Of a stretch of 64,000 nt of DNA, positions 46,158 through 55,114 are shown one piece after another. How positions within the stretch are numbered: position 1 is the first letter of the stretch; every line of letters starts with the position of its first letter. The DNA is taken from NCBI GenBank assembly GCA_963826145.1, contig CAWGVW010000002.1, forward strand, positions 1,116,001-1,180,000. Direction: 5' to 3'. The translations under genes and the position numbers were made by a program. Origin of the DNA: JBGPLJ01 sp963826145. GTDB taxonomy: Bacteria > Pseudomonadota > Gammaproteobacteria > Steroidobacterales > Steroidobacteraceae. The notes beneath the pieces are model-generated. The model worked only from the letters and a program-made list of their open reading frames with translations. It had not been told where the DNA came from and did no database searches.

Positions 46158-46943
46158 ATGAACGCAGCACTCTGGGCAGCGAAGACCGGTCTCGATGCGC
46201 AACAGACGCGCATGACGGTCGTCGCGCACAACCTCGCCAACGTCAACACGACGGGCTTCAAGCGCGGGCGCGCGGTGTTCGAGGATCTGCTCTACCAGAA
46301 CATCCGCCAGGTCGGCTCGCAGACCTCGCAGGACACGCAATACCCATCGGGCATGCACCTCGGCACGGGCGTGCGCGTGGTCGCGACCGAGAAGATCTAT
46401 CAGCAGGGCAGCCTCGTCGAATCGACGCAGCCGCTCGACCTCGCCATCGAAGGCCGCGGCTTCTTCCAGATCCTGCTGCCGGACGGCACGATCGCCTACA
46501 CGCGCGCCGGGGAGTTCCAGCTCGACTCGCAGGGACAGGTCGTCACCGCGAGCGGCTATGCCCTGCAGCCGCCGATCAATATTCCGCCGGATGCCACCTC
46601 GGTCTCGATCGGACACGACGGCACCGTGAGTGCGGTGCTCGCTGGTGCGTCCGCCCCGACGCAGATCGGGACGCTGCAGCTCGTCGACTTCATCAACCCG
46701 GCCGGGTTGCAACCAAAGGGCGAGAACCAGCTGCTCGAATCCGCGGCGAGTGGCGCGCCGCAGGTCGGTACGCCCGGGCTCAACGGCCTCGGCTCGCTCC
46801 TGCAGGGCGAACTCGAGGCGTCGAACGTCAATGTCGCCCAGGAACTCGTCGACATGATCGAGACGCAGCGCGCCTACGAGATGAATTCGAAGGCGATCGC
46901 AACGACGGACCAGATGCTCCAGTTCATCACCAATAACCTGTGA
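46158..46943 (+). CDS. flgG: Flagellar distal rod protein FlgG
   Basis: 261 residues, the family length. MNAALWAAKTGLDAQQTRMT, HNLANVNTTGFKRGRAVFED and the C-terminal SNVNVAQELVDMIETQRAYE are FlgG hallmarks. Forms the distal rod. An AAGGAAG ribosome site is present. Confidence 0.96.
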   Translation: MNAALWAAKTGLDAQQTRMTVVAHNLANVNTTGFKRGRAVFEDLLYQNIRQVGSQTSQDTQYPSGMHLGTGVRVVATEKIYQQGSLVESTQPLDLAIEGRGFFQILLPDGTIAYTRAGEFQLDSQGQVVTASGYALQPPINIPPDATSVSIGHDGTVSAVLAGASAPTQIGTLQLVDFINPAGLQPKGENQLLESAASGAPQVGTPGLNGLGSLLQGELEASNVNVAQELVDMIETQRAYEMNSKAIATTDQMLQFITNNL

Positions 46944-46947
46944 TCCC

Positions 46948-47625
46948 ATGCTGTCGCGTACCGCCAACTTCGGATTCGCCATCGCACTCGCTCTCGCCGG
47001 TGGATGCGGACTGCTCGCGCCGCAATCGGAGCCGCCCGCGCCACCACCGCCCGTCATGCCGTCCGCCGAGGCTGCGATGCCCGGCGCCATCTTCCAGTCC
47101 GGCAACGAAATCGCCTGGCTCGAAGACCTCAAGGCGCGCCGCGTCGGCGACATCCTGACGGTCCGCCTGCAGGAAGCGACGCAGGCAAGCAAGACCTCCT
47201 CGACGCAAACCAAGAAGGAAACATCCGTCGACAACCAGGGGCCGATCCTCGTCGGTCGTCCCGTGACGGTAAACGGCACGCCCATCCTGCAGAACTCGCT
47301 CGACGGCCAGCAGCAGTTCCAGGGCACCGGCGCCTCGAGCCAGAGCAACAGCCTCGACGGCAGCATCAGCGTCACGGTCGTCGAGCGCCTGCCGAATGGA
47401 AACCTGGTCGTGCAGGGCGAGAAGTGGCTGACGCTCAACCAGGGCGATGAATTCATCCGCATCACCGGCATCGTGCGTCCCGCCGACATCGCGACGGACA
47501 ACACGGTGACCTCGGACAAGATCGGCAACGCACGCATCAGCTACAGCGGGCGCGGCACGCTCGCGAGCGCGAACAAGGCGGGCTGGCTCGCGAAATTCTT
47601 CAACTCACCCTGGATGCCCTTCTGA
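46948..47625 (+). CDS. flgH: Flagellar L-ring lipoprotein FlgH
   Basis: 225 residues. A signal peptide with lipobox LAGGC places it in the outer membrane. Then come GAIFQSGNEIAWLEDLKARR, a Ser/Gln/Thr-rich linker and VTVVERLPNGNLVVQGEKWL. It forms the L-ring bushing. Its stop overlaps the flgI ATG by one base. Confidence 0.95.
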   Translation: MLSRTANFGFAIALALAGGCGLLAPQSEPPAPPPPVMPSAEAAMPGAIFQSGNEIAWLEDLKARRVGDILTVRLQEATQASKTSSTQTKKETSVDNQGPILVGRPVTVNGTPILQNSLDGQQQFQGTGASSQSNSLDGSISVTVVERLPNGNLVVQGEKWLTLNQGDEFIRITGIVRPADIATDNTVTSDKIGNARISYSGRGTLASANKAGWLAKFFNSPWMPF

Positions 47626-48767
47626 TGCAAACCGGTACCGGGATTGGCTTATTGGGGATTTGCCGGACGACACTGATCGCGGCGGCCGCAGCAATGTCGA
47701 TGCTGGCCCAGCCCGCGAACGCAGAGCGCGTCAAGGATCTCGCCGCAGTCGCCGGTGTCCGCACGAACCAGCTGATCGGTTACGGCCTCGTCGTCGGACT
47801 CGACGGCACGGGCGACCAGACGAGCCAGGCACCGTTTACCGTGCAGAGCCTCAAGAACCTGCTTGCGCAGTTGGGCGTGACGGTTCCGCCGAACGTGAAT
47901 CCGCAGCTGAAAAACGTCGCCGCGGTCTCGGTGCAGGCGGAATTACCGCCGTTTGCGAAGCCGGGCCAGACCATCGATGTCACGGTCGCATCGATCGGTA
48001 ACGCCAAGAGCCTGCGCGGCGGTGCGCTTATTGTGACGGCATTGAAGGGCCTTGACGGCCAGGTCTATGGCATCGCGCAGGGCAATCTCATCGTGAGCGG
48101 TTTCGGGGCCGAAGCAAATGACGGCTCGAAGGTCACCGTGAACATTCCGAGCGCGGCGCGTATCCCGAACGGCGCGACGGTCGAGCGCGCGAGCCCGAAC
48201 CAGTTCAGCCAGGGCACGGCGCTCGTGCTCAATCTCAATTCGCCGGATTTCACGACGGCCGCGCGCCTAACCGACAAGATCAACATGTCGATCGGCGCTG
48301 GCACGGCGCGCACGCTCGATGCCACCTCGGTCCAGGTCGCCGCGCCGCAAGACTCTGATCAGCGGGTTGCTTTCGTATCGGTGCTCGAGAACCTTGAAGT
48401 CGAACCGGGCGATGCGGCGGCACGCGTGATCATCAATTCCCGCACCGGCACGGTCGTGATCGGCGCGCATGTCAGGGTGAGTCCCGCGGCGGTTTCGCAC
48501 GGATCGCTCACCGTCACGATTCGCGAAGATGCGCAGGTCAGCCAGCCGGCGCCGTTCTCCGAGCGCGGTCAGACGGTCGTCGTCCCCGATTCGAGCATCG
48601 AAGTGACCCAGGAGGGCAGCCGCATGTTCCTCTTCAATCCCGGCGTCACGCTCGATGAAATCGTACGGGCGGTGAACCAGGTCGGCGCAGCGCCCGGCGA
48701 TCTCGTCGCCATTCTCGAAGCACTGCGCGAGGCGGGAGCGCTGCGCGCGGAACTCATCGTCATCTGA
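47625..48767 (+). CDS. flgI: Flagellar P-ring protein FlgI
   Basis: 380 residues. After the signal peptide (cleavage near QPANA-ERV) the sequence VKDLAAVAGVRTNQLIGYGL, GLVVGLDGTGDQT and the C-terminal VRAVNQVGAAPGDLVAILEA identify the periplasmic P-ring subunit. The first residues, TGTGIGLLGI, are encoded by a single arm of the repeat seen before flgB. Translation is coupled to flgH. Confidence 0.95.
   Translation: MQTGTGIGLLGICRTTLIAAAAAMSMLAQPANAERVKDLAAVAGVRTNQLIGYGLVVGLDGTGDQTSQAPFTVQSLKNLLAQLGVTVPPNVNPQLKNVAAVSVQAELPPFAKPGQTIDVTVASIGNAKSLRGGALIVTALKGLDGQVYGIAQGNLIVSGFGAEANDGSKVTVNIPSAARIPNGATVERASPNQFSQGTALVLNLNSPDFTTAARLTDKINMSIGAGTARTLDATSVQVAAPQDSDQRVAFVSVLENLEVEPGDAAARVIINSRTGTVVIGAHVRVSPAAVSHGSLTVTIREDAQVSQPAPFSERGQTVVVPDSSIEVTQEGSRMFLFNPGVTLDEIVRAVNQVGAAPGDLVAILEALREAGALRAELIVI
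47632..47661 (+). repeat. Single REP arm inside the flgI signal-peptide codons
   Basis: CCGGTACCGGGATTGGCTTA followed by TTGGGGATTT matches the flgA-flgB arm except at about three central positions. It encodes residues 4-12 of the FlgI precursor. Confidence 0.8.
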
Positions 48768-48771
48768 CGCC

Positions 48772-48815
48772 ACACCCTCGCCCCTCGAAGAGGGGAGAGG
48801 GCGGGGTGAGGGGTA
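48772..48815. repeat. REP-like hairpin between flgI and flgJ
   Basis: CTCGCCCCTC, GAA, GAGGGGAGAG forms a 10-bp stem with one mismatch, followed by GGCGGGGTGAGGGG. GGGTGAGGGG-type repeats of this form are common in gammaproteobacterial genomes. It fills the flgI-flgJ gap. Confidence 0.7.
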
Positions 48816-48822
48816 TCAAGGC

Positions 48823-49683
48823 TTGAACCACACGCTGCCCACGCTCACGCCGACCGACGTCAAGTCGACGACAGACTTCGACGGACTCGCGGCGCTGCGC
48901 AATCAGGCGGCGAGCCAGTCGCCTGAAGCGCTGAAGGCGGTCGCACAGCAGTTCGAAGCGCTCTTCATGGACATGATGCTGAAGAGCATGCGCGACGCGA
49001 ATCTCGGCGAGGGCCTCTTCGACAGCGAGGATTCGAAGTTCTACCAGGAGATGTGGGACAAGCAGATCGCGATGCAGCTCGCGAAGAACAAGGGCTTCGG
49101 CATCGCCGATCTCATGATGCGCCAGCTCCAGCCCGCGGCCCCGGCGCAGGCCGCGGGCGGGGCGGGGCCGCAAGCAGCCGCGGACCCGACGAGCTTCGTG
49201 CGCTCGGTGCTGCCACTCGCGAAGCGGGCCGCGCTCAAGCTCGGCACCGAACCGCTTGCGCTCGTTGCGCAGGCGGCGCTCGAAACCGGTTGGGGCGCGC
49301 GGGTGCCGCGACGTCCGGATGGCAGTTCGAGTTTCAACCTGTTCGGCATCAAGAGCGGCAGTCAGTGGAAGGGCGATGAAGCCATCTCGAAGACGCTCGA
49401 GTTTCAGGGCGGCGCCCTGCAACCGAAGACGGAAGGCTTTCGCGCGTACGGTTCGCATGACGAAGGCTTCGCCGATTATGTTCAATTGATGAGCCAGAAC
49501 CCGCGCTATCAGTCGGTGCTGGCCGCCGGCCCGGATGCCTCGCGCTATGCCGAGGCCCTGCAGAGCTCGGGCTATGCTACGGACCCTAATTACGCCAGCA
49601 AAATCAAGGCGATATACAGCGGCGAGACCATGCGTGCTGCGGTCGCACAACTCAAGGAAGGCGCTCCGGCGCCGACTCCCTGA
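48823..49683 (+). CDS. flgJ: Rod cap and peptidoglycan hydrolase FlgJ
   Basis: 286 residues from TTG 48823. The N-terminal rod-binding domain has VAQQFEALFMDMMLKSMRDA. The C-terminal glucosaminidase-fold domain has LVAQAALETGWGARV (catalytic Glu) and SFNLFGIKSGSQWKGD. It opens the murein for the rod. The TTG follows AAGG closely; no ATG is available upstream. Confidence 0.92.
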   Translation: MNHTLPTLTPTDVKSTTDFDGLAALRNQAASQSPEALKAVAQQFEALFMDMMLKSMRDANLGEGLFDSEDSKFYQEMWDKQIAMQLAKNKGFGIADLMMRQLQPAAPAQAAGGAGPQAAADPTSFVRSVLPLAKRAALKLGTEPLALVAQAALETGWGARVPRRPDGSSSFNLFGIKSGSQWKGDEAISKTLEFQGGALQPKTEGFRAYGSHDEGFADYVQLMSQNPRYQSVLAAGPDASRYAEALQSSGYATDPNYASKIKAIYSGETMRAAVAQLKEGAPAPTP

Positions 49684-49687
49684 GGCG

Positions 49688-49719
49688 AGCGGGTCGGGCG
49701 CGGAGCCAACCCGCTTCTT
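49688..49719 (+). terminator. Possible weak terminator between flgJ and flgK
   Basis: AGCGGGT and ACCCGCT form a 7-bp stem around a 14-nt loop, followed by TCTTATT. The T-run is poor, so attenuation or none is possible. Confidence 0.3.
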
Positions 49720-49746
49720 ATTAATAGGAATCGAGGTCGCTAGAAC

Positions 49747-51636
49747 ATGCCGGACATTCTGCGAACAGGACTCTCGGGGTTGCTCGCGTTCCAGCGCGCG
49801 CTCGCCACGACCAGTCACAACGTCGCGAATGTCGGGACGGAAGGCTATAGCCGCCAGGTCACCGATCTCGTAGCGAAGACACCGCAAGGCTACGGCAGCG
49901 GCTTCGTCGGTAACGGCGTCGATGTCGCGAGCGTGCGGCGTATCTTCGATCAGTTCGCCGTGCAAAACCTGAGGACGGCAACCGCGAACGCCGGCCAGTC
50001 GGACACCGTCGCGAATTTCGCCGGACAGATCGACGACATCATCGGCGATCCGACCGCCGGCATCTCGACGAGCCTGCAGGCGTACTTCAACGCGTGGCAG
50101 GACGTCGCCAACAATCCTTCGTCGACCGCTTCGCGGCAGGTGCTCATCTCGCAGGCGCGGACGCTCGCGAGCCAGTTCACCGGCGCCAGCACGCGGCTCG
50201 ACGGCATCGCGCAGAACGTCAACGACAAGATTCGCGCGGACGTCACGCAGATCAACAGCCTCGCCTCGCAGCTCGCGAAGCTCAATGCCGACATCGTGAC
50301 CGCGCAATCCTCGTTCTCGGGCCAGCCGCCGAACGACCTCCTCGACAAGCGCGACACGATTCTCACCCAGCTCTCGCAGTACACGAACGTCACGACGACG
50401 TCGGATTCTGACGGCTCCCTCAACGTCTTCATCGGTAACGGCCAGGCGCTCGTGCTCCGCAATGTCGCCCAGACGCTGACGGCGACGCCGTCCTCGCTAG
50501 ATCCTTCGAAGCTCGATATCAGCTACTCCGGTTCAGGCGGAACGACGATTACGCAGTTGTTGAGCGGCGGCGAACTCGGCGGGCTCTTTCAGGTGCGCGA
50601 CGAGCTCATCGATCCCACGCGCAACCAGCTCGGACTGGTCGCGGTCGGACTCGCGGTGAGCGTCAATGCCCAGCAGGCGGCGGGTCTCGATCTCACCGGG
50701 CAGCTCGGATCAGATTTCTTCAGCGTGTCGGGTCCGCAGGCCTATCCGCGCAGTTCGAACACGGGCAGTGGATCGGTCGCCGCGAGCATTTCCGACATCA
50801 ATGCGCTGACGGGCGATGAATACGACCTGCGCTACAACGGCAGTGCCTATTCGCTCATTCGCGTGAGCGACGGTTCCAGCGTCACGCTGACGGGCGCCGG
50901 CACGGTGGCGAATCCGTTCGTTGCCGATGGCGTCTCGATCGTCGTCTCGGGAGCGCCGGCGGCCGGCGATCAGTTCCGCATTCAGCCGACCCGCACCGGC
51001 GCCTCCTCGCTGGCGGCCGTACTTACCGATCCGCGCGGTATCGCGGCTGCCGGACCCATACGCACATCGGCCGCAATGACAAACGCGGGCAATGCGACCA
51101 TTTCGCAGGGAGACGTGCTCGATGCGAGCGACGCCAACCTGCTGACGACCGTCAACATTCAGTTCCTCTCGGCAACGACTTACAGCGTCAATGGCGGACC
51201 GGCTGTCGCCTACACGAGCGGCGGCAATATCGACGTCAACGGCTGGCGCGTGCAGATCACGGGTACGCCGGTGACGGGCGACAGCTTCACCGTCGCAAAG
51301 AATACCGGTGGTGTCAGCGACAATCGCAATGCACTGCTTGCTGCCGGGCTGCAGAGTCAGAACGTCCTCGCCGGCGGAACGACTTCGATCAGCGGTGCAT
51401 TCGGCGTATTGGTCGGCGCCGTCGGCAGCGAAGCGCAGCAGGCGAGCATCAACCGCGACGCACAGGCGACGATCGCAAGCCAGGCCAAGGAAACAGTTTC
51501 TTCGATCTCCGGCGTCAATCTCGACGAGGAGGCTGCCGACCTCGTGCGCTGGCAGCACGCTTACCAGGCCGCGGCGCAGACCATCGCGGTGGCGAGCACC
51601 TTGTTCGACACCCTCATTGCGGCGGTCAGGCGGTAG
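49747..51636 (+). CDS. flgK: Hook-filament junction protein FlgK (HAP1)
   Basis: 629 residues. It begins LRTGLSGLLAFQRALATTSH with NVANVGTEGYSRQV and ends with SISGVNLDEEAADLVRWQHA and IAVASTLFDTLIAA. FlgN client. Length is typical. Confidence 0.95.
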   Translation: MPDILRTGLSGLLAFQRALATTSHNVANVGTEGYSRQVTDLVAKTPQGYGSGFVGNGVDVASVRRIFDQFAVQNLRTATANAGQSDTVANFAGQIDDIIGDPTAGISTSLQAYFNAWQDVANNPSSTASRQVLISQARTLASQFTGASTRLDGIAQNVNDKIRADVTQINSLASQLAKLNADIVTAQSSFSGQPPNDLLDKRDTILTQLSQYTNVTTTSDSDGSLNVFIGNGQALVLRNVAQTLTATPSSLDPSKLDISYSGSGGTTITQLLSGGELGGLFQVRDELIDPTRNQLGLVAVGLAVSVNAQQAAGLDLTGQLGSDFFSVSGPQAYPRSSNTGSGSVAASISDINALTGDEYDLRYNGSAYSLIRVSDGSSVTLTGAGTVANPFVADGVSIVVSGAPAAGDQFRIQPTRTGASSLAAVLTDPRGIAAAGPIRTSAAMTNAGNATISQGDVLDASDANLLTTVNIQFLSATTYSVNGGPAVAYTSGGNIDVNGWRVQITGTPVTGDSFTVAKNTGGVSDNRNALLAAGLQSQNVLAGGTTSISGAFGVLVGAVGSEAQQASINRDAQATIASQAKETVSSISGVNLDEEAADLVRWQHAYQAAAQTIAVASTLFDTLIAAVRR

Positions 51637-51640
51637 CGGC

Positions 51641-52846
51641 ATGCGCGTCTCCGAAGCCTCGATGCGTGAAGCGTGGTTGCGCTCCCTCGGTGCGACTCAG
51701 AGCCAGCTCGCGCGCACGCAAAATCAGATTTCGACGGGCCTCAGATTCTCGAAACCGTCCGAGGATCCGGTCGGCGCCGTGCAATCGCTCGACCTCACCC
51801 GTGCGCTCGCCGAGAATTCCCAGTATTCGCGCAATGCCGATATGGCCGGCAACCGGCTCGGCGCCGAGGAAACGACTCTCGCAAGCGTCGGCAACGTGCT
51901 GCAGCGGCTGCACGAACTCGCCGTCGAAGCGAACAATGCGACGCAGACCAACGACACGCGCAGTGGCATCGCGAGCGAAGTGCGCGAAGCCCTGGGCACC
52001 CTGATCCAGCTTGCCAATACCAAGGACGGCAGCGGCAACTACCTGTTCGCCGGCTTCAGCGGTCTGACGCAGCCGTTCAACCTCGTCGGCGGCACAGTCG
52101 TCTACAGCGGCGACCAGGGTCAGCGCCAAATCCAGATCGGCGCCAGCCGGCAACTGGCGGACAGCGACAGCGGTACCGCCGTTTTCCAGGCGATTTTGAA
52201 CGGCAATGGCGTCTTCAGCGCCGGGGCGAATCCCGCGAATACGGGGACGGGCCTCGTGGGGCAGCGGACCGTTGTCGATCCCGCGCAATACGACGGCGGC
52301 ACCTACGCGGTTAATTTCACGTCGCCAACTGCTTACGAAGTGCGCGACGCAGCGAATGCCCTCGTAACGAGCGGCACCATTCAGACCGGCCAGGCCGTCG
52401 TCCCGACGATTGCCTTTCGCGGCATCCAGTTCGAGCTCACCGGTCAGCCGGCCGCGGGCGACAGCTTCCAGGTCGCGCCGAGCCGCAACCAGGATGTCTT
52501 CACCACGGTGCAGAACTTCATCTCGGCGCTCGAAACGCCGGTCAACACCACCGCCGGGCAGGCCCAGTTCAACAACCAGGCCGGCAACGTGCTGAACGAC
52601 CTCGACCAGGCGATCAGCCACGTGCTCGACGTGCGGGCTCAGGTCGGCAGCCGCCTGAACGCGATCGATGGGCAGAAGGACATCAACTCCGACATCGATC
52701 TGCACACCCAGTCCCTGCTCTCGCAGGTCAAGGATCTGGACTATGCGGACGCGATTTCGCGGCTGAACATCCAGCTCACCGGCCTTACCGCCTCGGAAAA
52801 GGCCTTCGCCCAGACCCAGAACCTCTCGCTCTTCAACTACCTCTGA
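51641..52846 (+). CDS. flgL: Hook-filament junction protein FlgL (HAP3)
   Basis: 401 residues from ATG 51641, 4 bp after flgK; an in-frame start at 51308 lies inside flgK and is rejected. Flagellin-like N-terminus (QLARTQNQISTGLRFSKPSE) and C-terminus (LNIQLTGLTASEKAFAQTQN, FNYL end). Links hook to filament. Confidence 0.94.
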   Translation: MRVSEASMREAWLRSLGATQSQLARTQNQISTGLRFSKPSEDPVGAVQSLDLTRALAENSQYSRNADMAGNRLGAEETTLASVGNVLQRLHELAVEANNATQTNDTRSGIASEVREALGTLIQLANTKDGSGNYLFAGFSGLTQPFNLVGGTVVYSGDQGQRQIQIGASRQLADSDSGTAVFQAILNGNGVFSAGANPANTGTGLVGQRTVVDPAQYDGGTYAVNFTSPTAYEVRDAANALVTSGTIQTGQAVVPTIAFRGIQFELTGQPAAGDSFQVAPSRNQDVFTTVQNFISALETPVNTTAGQAQFNNQAGNVLNDLDQAISHVLDVRAQVGSRLNAIDGQKDINSDIDLHTQSLLSQVKDLDYADAISRLNIQLTGLTASEKAFAQTQNLSLFNYL

Positions 52847-52958
52847 TCCGGGTGTTTCCGGCGGCTCCCCCCGCGGCTCAAAGCTCCAAAGCTTGAGTCC
52901 CGGACTCGATTTCTGTGAACCCGGTAATTGCCGCCTACTGTTAAACGGTACGTGGCAC

Positions 52959-52985
52959 TAAAGAAACCGCAACCCCCACCGATAC
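52959..52985 (+). promoter_or_regulatory. Sigma-28 (FliA) promoter of fliC
   Basis: TAAA (52959-52962), a 15-nt spacer, then ACCGATAC (52978-52985); six of eight -10 positions match GCCGATAA. The leader would be about 92 nt. Confidence 0.75.
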
Positions 52986-53083
52986 AGGCCCTGAGCGTGG
53001 ACCGAAGGTGATTGCCTGCGGCCACCGCAGTAACGCCAGGCCAGGTTGGCCGGCTGGGTCCCCAATCGATCAGGAGTTTGAAA

Positions 53084-54574
53084 ATGGCTCAAGTCATCAA
53101 CACCAACATCGCTTCGCTCAATGCGCAGCGCAACCTGTCGACGTCGCAGTCGGCGCTGGCGACCGCCCTGCAGCGGTTGTCATCCGGTCTGCGTATCAAT
53201 AGCGCCAAGGACGATGCGGCGGGACTCGCGATCTCGGATCGCTTCACCACGCAGATCCGCGGCCTCAACCAGGCGGTTCGTAACTCGAACGACGGTATCT
53301 CGCTGTCCCAGACGGCTGAGAGCGCCCTCGGCGAAGTGACGAACAACCTGCAGCGCATCCGTGAAATCGCAGTGCAGTCGGCCAACGCCTCGAACAGCGC
53401 GTCGGACCGGCAGGCCCTCGACCAGGAAGTGCAGCAGCGCCTCGCGGAAATCGAACGTATCGCGACGCAGACCGCGTTCAACGGCCAGAAAGTGCTGAAC
53501 GGCACCTTCGGCAACGCGACCTTCCAGGTCGGCGCGAACGTCGGCGAGACGATCACGGTCGGCCTCTCGACCAGCATGCGCACGATCTCCATTGGCAAGA
53601 CGGCCGACTACACGGGCGGTTCGGCTTACAGCACCACCCTTGCTGTCGGTCAGCAGGGCACCGGTGTCGTGGCCGCGAACGCGCTCAACAACAATCTTTC
53701 GATCGCCATTGGCACGGGTCAGGCCGTGAACGTCGGCGTGTCGGTTGCGGGCTCCGCGGCCGGCCAGACGGCGGGCAGCGCCTACGCAAAGGCCGCGGCG
53801 ATCAATGCGGTCGGCATCGGCGGCCTTACGGCGACTGCCGATACGACTCTCGAGGTGGCCTTCACGACAACGGCGACCAACGGCTATGCGCTGACGGTCA
53901 ATGGCGTTGCCGTGCAGTCGGCGACCACGGCCGCGCTCACGGGTCAGCAGCTCGCGACCAACATCAACGCGAACTCTTCGGCCACGGGCGTAATCGCCTC
54001 GTTCTCCGCAGGCCTCATGACGTTGACGGCGGTCGACGGCCGCAACATCGTCCTCGGCCAGACGGCGACGGCGACGGAAGGCTTCCAGGCGGCAACGGCG
54101 AACAACAACACCGTCAACGCAGCGCTCACCGGTGCAGGCGGCAACGCGACACTGACGGCGGTGGGTTCGATCCGCCTGACGGCTGCCGACGCGATCACGA
54201 TCGCGGGCGCCGGCGCGGCCGACATCGGCTACGCGGCGGGCTCCCTCGCTCTTGGCAACTCGGCGCTCAACTCGGCCTCGGTGACCACGGTCGCCAACGC
54301 CAACACGACGATCGGTCGTGTCGATGCCGCGCTCACGACCGTCAGCGGTCTGCGCAGCACCTTCGGCGCCATTCAGAACCGCTTCGAATCGACCATCGCG
54401 AACCTGCAGGCGATCAGCGAGAACCTCGAAGCTTCCCGCAGCCGCATCCTGGACGCCGACTTCGCCGCCGAAACGGCGAACCTGACGCGCGCCCAGATCC
54501 TGCAGCAGGCGGGTGTCGCGATTCTGGCACAGGCCAACGCGGTTCCGCAGAACGTGCTCGGGCTCCTTCGGTAA
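53084..54574 (+). CDS. fliC: Flagellin
   Basis: 496 residues from ATG 53084 with AGGAG upstream. The conserved D0/D1 ends are AQVINTNIASLNAQRNLSTS and, at the C-terminus, SRILDADFAAETANLTRAQI and QANAVPQNVLGLLR. The central part (about 180-400) is Ala/Thr/Gly-rich and variable, as usual for the exposed filament surface. Transcribed from a sigma-28 promoter. Only one flagellin gene is in the window. Confidence 0.96.
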   Translation: MAQVINTNIASLNAQRNLSTSQSALATALQRLSSGLRINSAKDDAAGLAISDRFTTQIRGLNQAVRNSNDGISLSQTAESALGEVTNNLQRIREIAVQSANASNSASDRQALDQEVQQRLAEIERIATQTAFNGQKVLNGTFGNATFQVGANVGETITVGLSTSMRTISIGKTADYTGGSAYSTTLAVGQQGTGVVAANALNNNLSIAIGTGQAVNVGVSVAGSAAGQTAGSAYAKAAAINAVGIGGLTATADTTLEVAFTTTATNGYALTVNGVAVQSATTAALTGQQLATNINANSSATGVIASFSAGLMTLTAVDGRNIVLGQTATATEGFQAATANNNTVNAALTGAGGNATLTAVGSIRLTAADAITIAGAGAADIGYAAGSLALGNSALNSASVTTVANANTTIGRVDAALTTVSGLRSTFGAIQNRFESTIANLQAISENLEASRSRILDADFAAETANLTRAQILQQAGVAILAQANAVPQNVLGLLR

Positions 54575-54631
54575 AGATTGAGGTCAGTGATCGGGGCGCG
54601 CGCGAGCGGCTCCGACGGTTCGCAAGGATCA

Positions 54632-54655
54632 GGTCCGGACATGGATGTCCGGACC
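54632..54655 (+). terminator. Perfect 11-bp hairpin after fliC
   Basis: GGTCCGGACAT, GG, ATGTCCGGACC. There is no T-run, so it may be a processing or mRNA-stabilising stem rather than a true terminator. It lies between fliC and flaG. Confidence 0.5.
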
Positions 54656-54692
54656 GCGACCGGCACACGGAACCATCATTCAAGGTGGCAGC

Positions 54693-55076
54693 ATGTCGAA
54701 CGACAGCCTGGCGAGTGTAGTGCTCGCCACGCGCCCGGTGCACGGAAGCGGGGCGCCCGAAAAGACAGAGGTGAGGACCGCAAGCGGCAAAGCCTTGCCG
54801 CCGAACGGCAGACCTGCGCCTCAGGCGGTTGAACCGCCGCCCAAGGCCGAGGTGCCGACGATCGACATCAGCCGGGCGATTCACAACATCAACACTTTCC
54901 TGCAGGAAAACGCGCGCGGCCTCAGGTTCCAGGTGGACAAGGACAGCGGCCGGACGGTCATCACGGTGATCAATCCGCTGAACGGCGAAGTCGTGCGGCA
55001 GATTCCGCCGCAGGAAGTTCTGAATATCGCGCGTGAGCTCAAGGCAACCGGCGTTCTGGTGAACGCGACGGCCTGA
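54693..55076 (+). CDS. flaG: FlaG family protein
   Basis: 127 residues from ATG 54693 (AAGG upstream). A disordered N-terminus is followed by the FlaG domain (NINTFLQENARGLRFQVDKD, TVINPLNGEVVRQIPPQEVL). Usually affects filament length. It sits between fliC and fliD, its normal place. Confidence 0.9.
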   Translation: MSNDSLASVVLATRPVHGSGAPEKTEVRTASGKALPPNGRPAPQAVEPPPKAEVPTIDISRAIHNINTFLQENARGLRFQVDKDSGRTVITVINPLNGEVVRQIPPQEVLNIARELKATGVLVNATA

Positions 55077-55086
55077 AGGCGCGTTC

Positions 55087-55102
55087 TGGCACGGAGCTTG
55101 CT
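55087..55102 (+). promoter_or_regulatory. Sigma-54 promoter of fliD
   Basis: TGGCACG, GAGC, TTGCT is an exact consensus match. With the -12 C at 55101, the predicted start is 55113, 2 nt before the fliD ATG. The AGAGGA that could serve as a ribosome site (55106-55111) would lie upstream of that start. Confidence 0.85.
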
Positions 55103-55114
55103 CCAAGAGGATTC

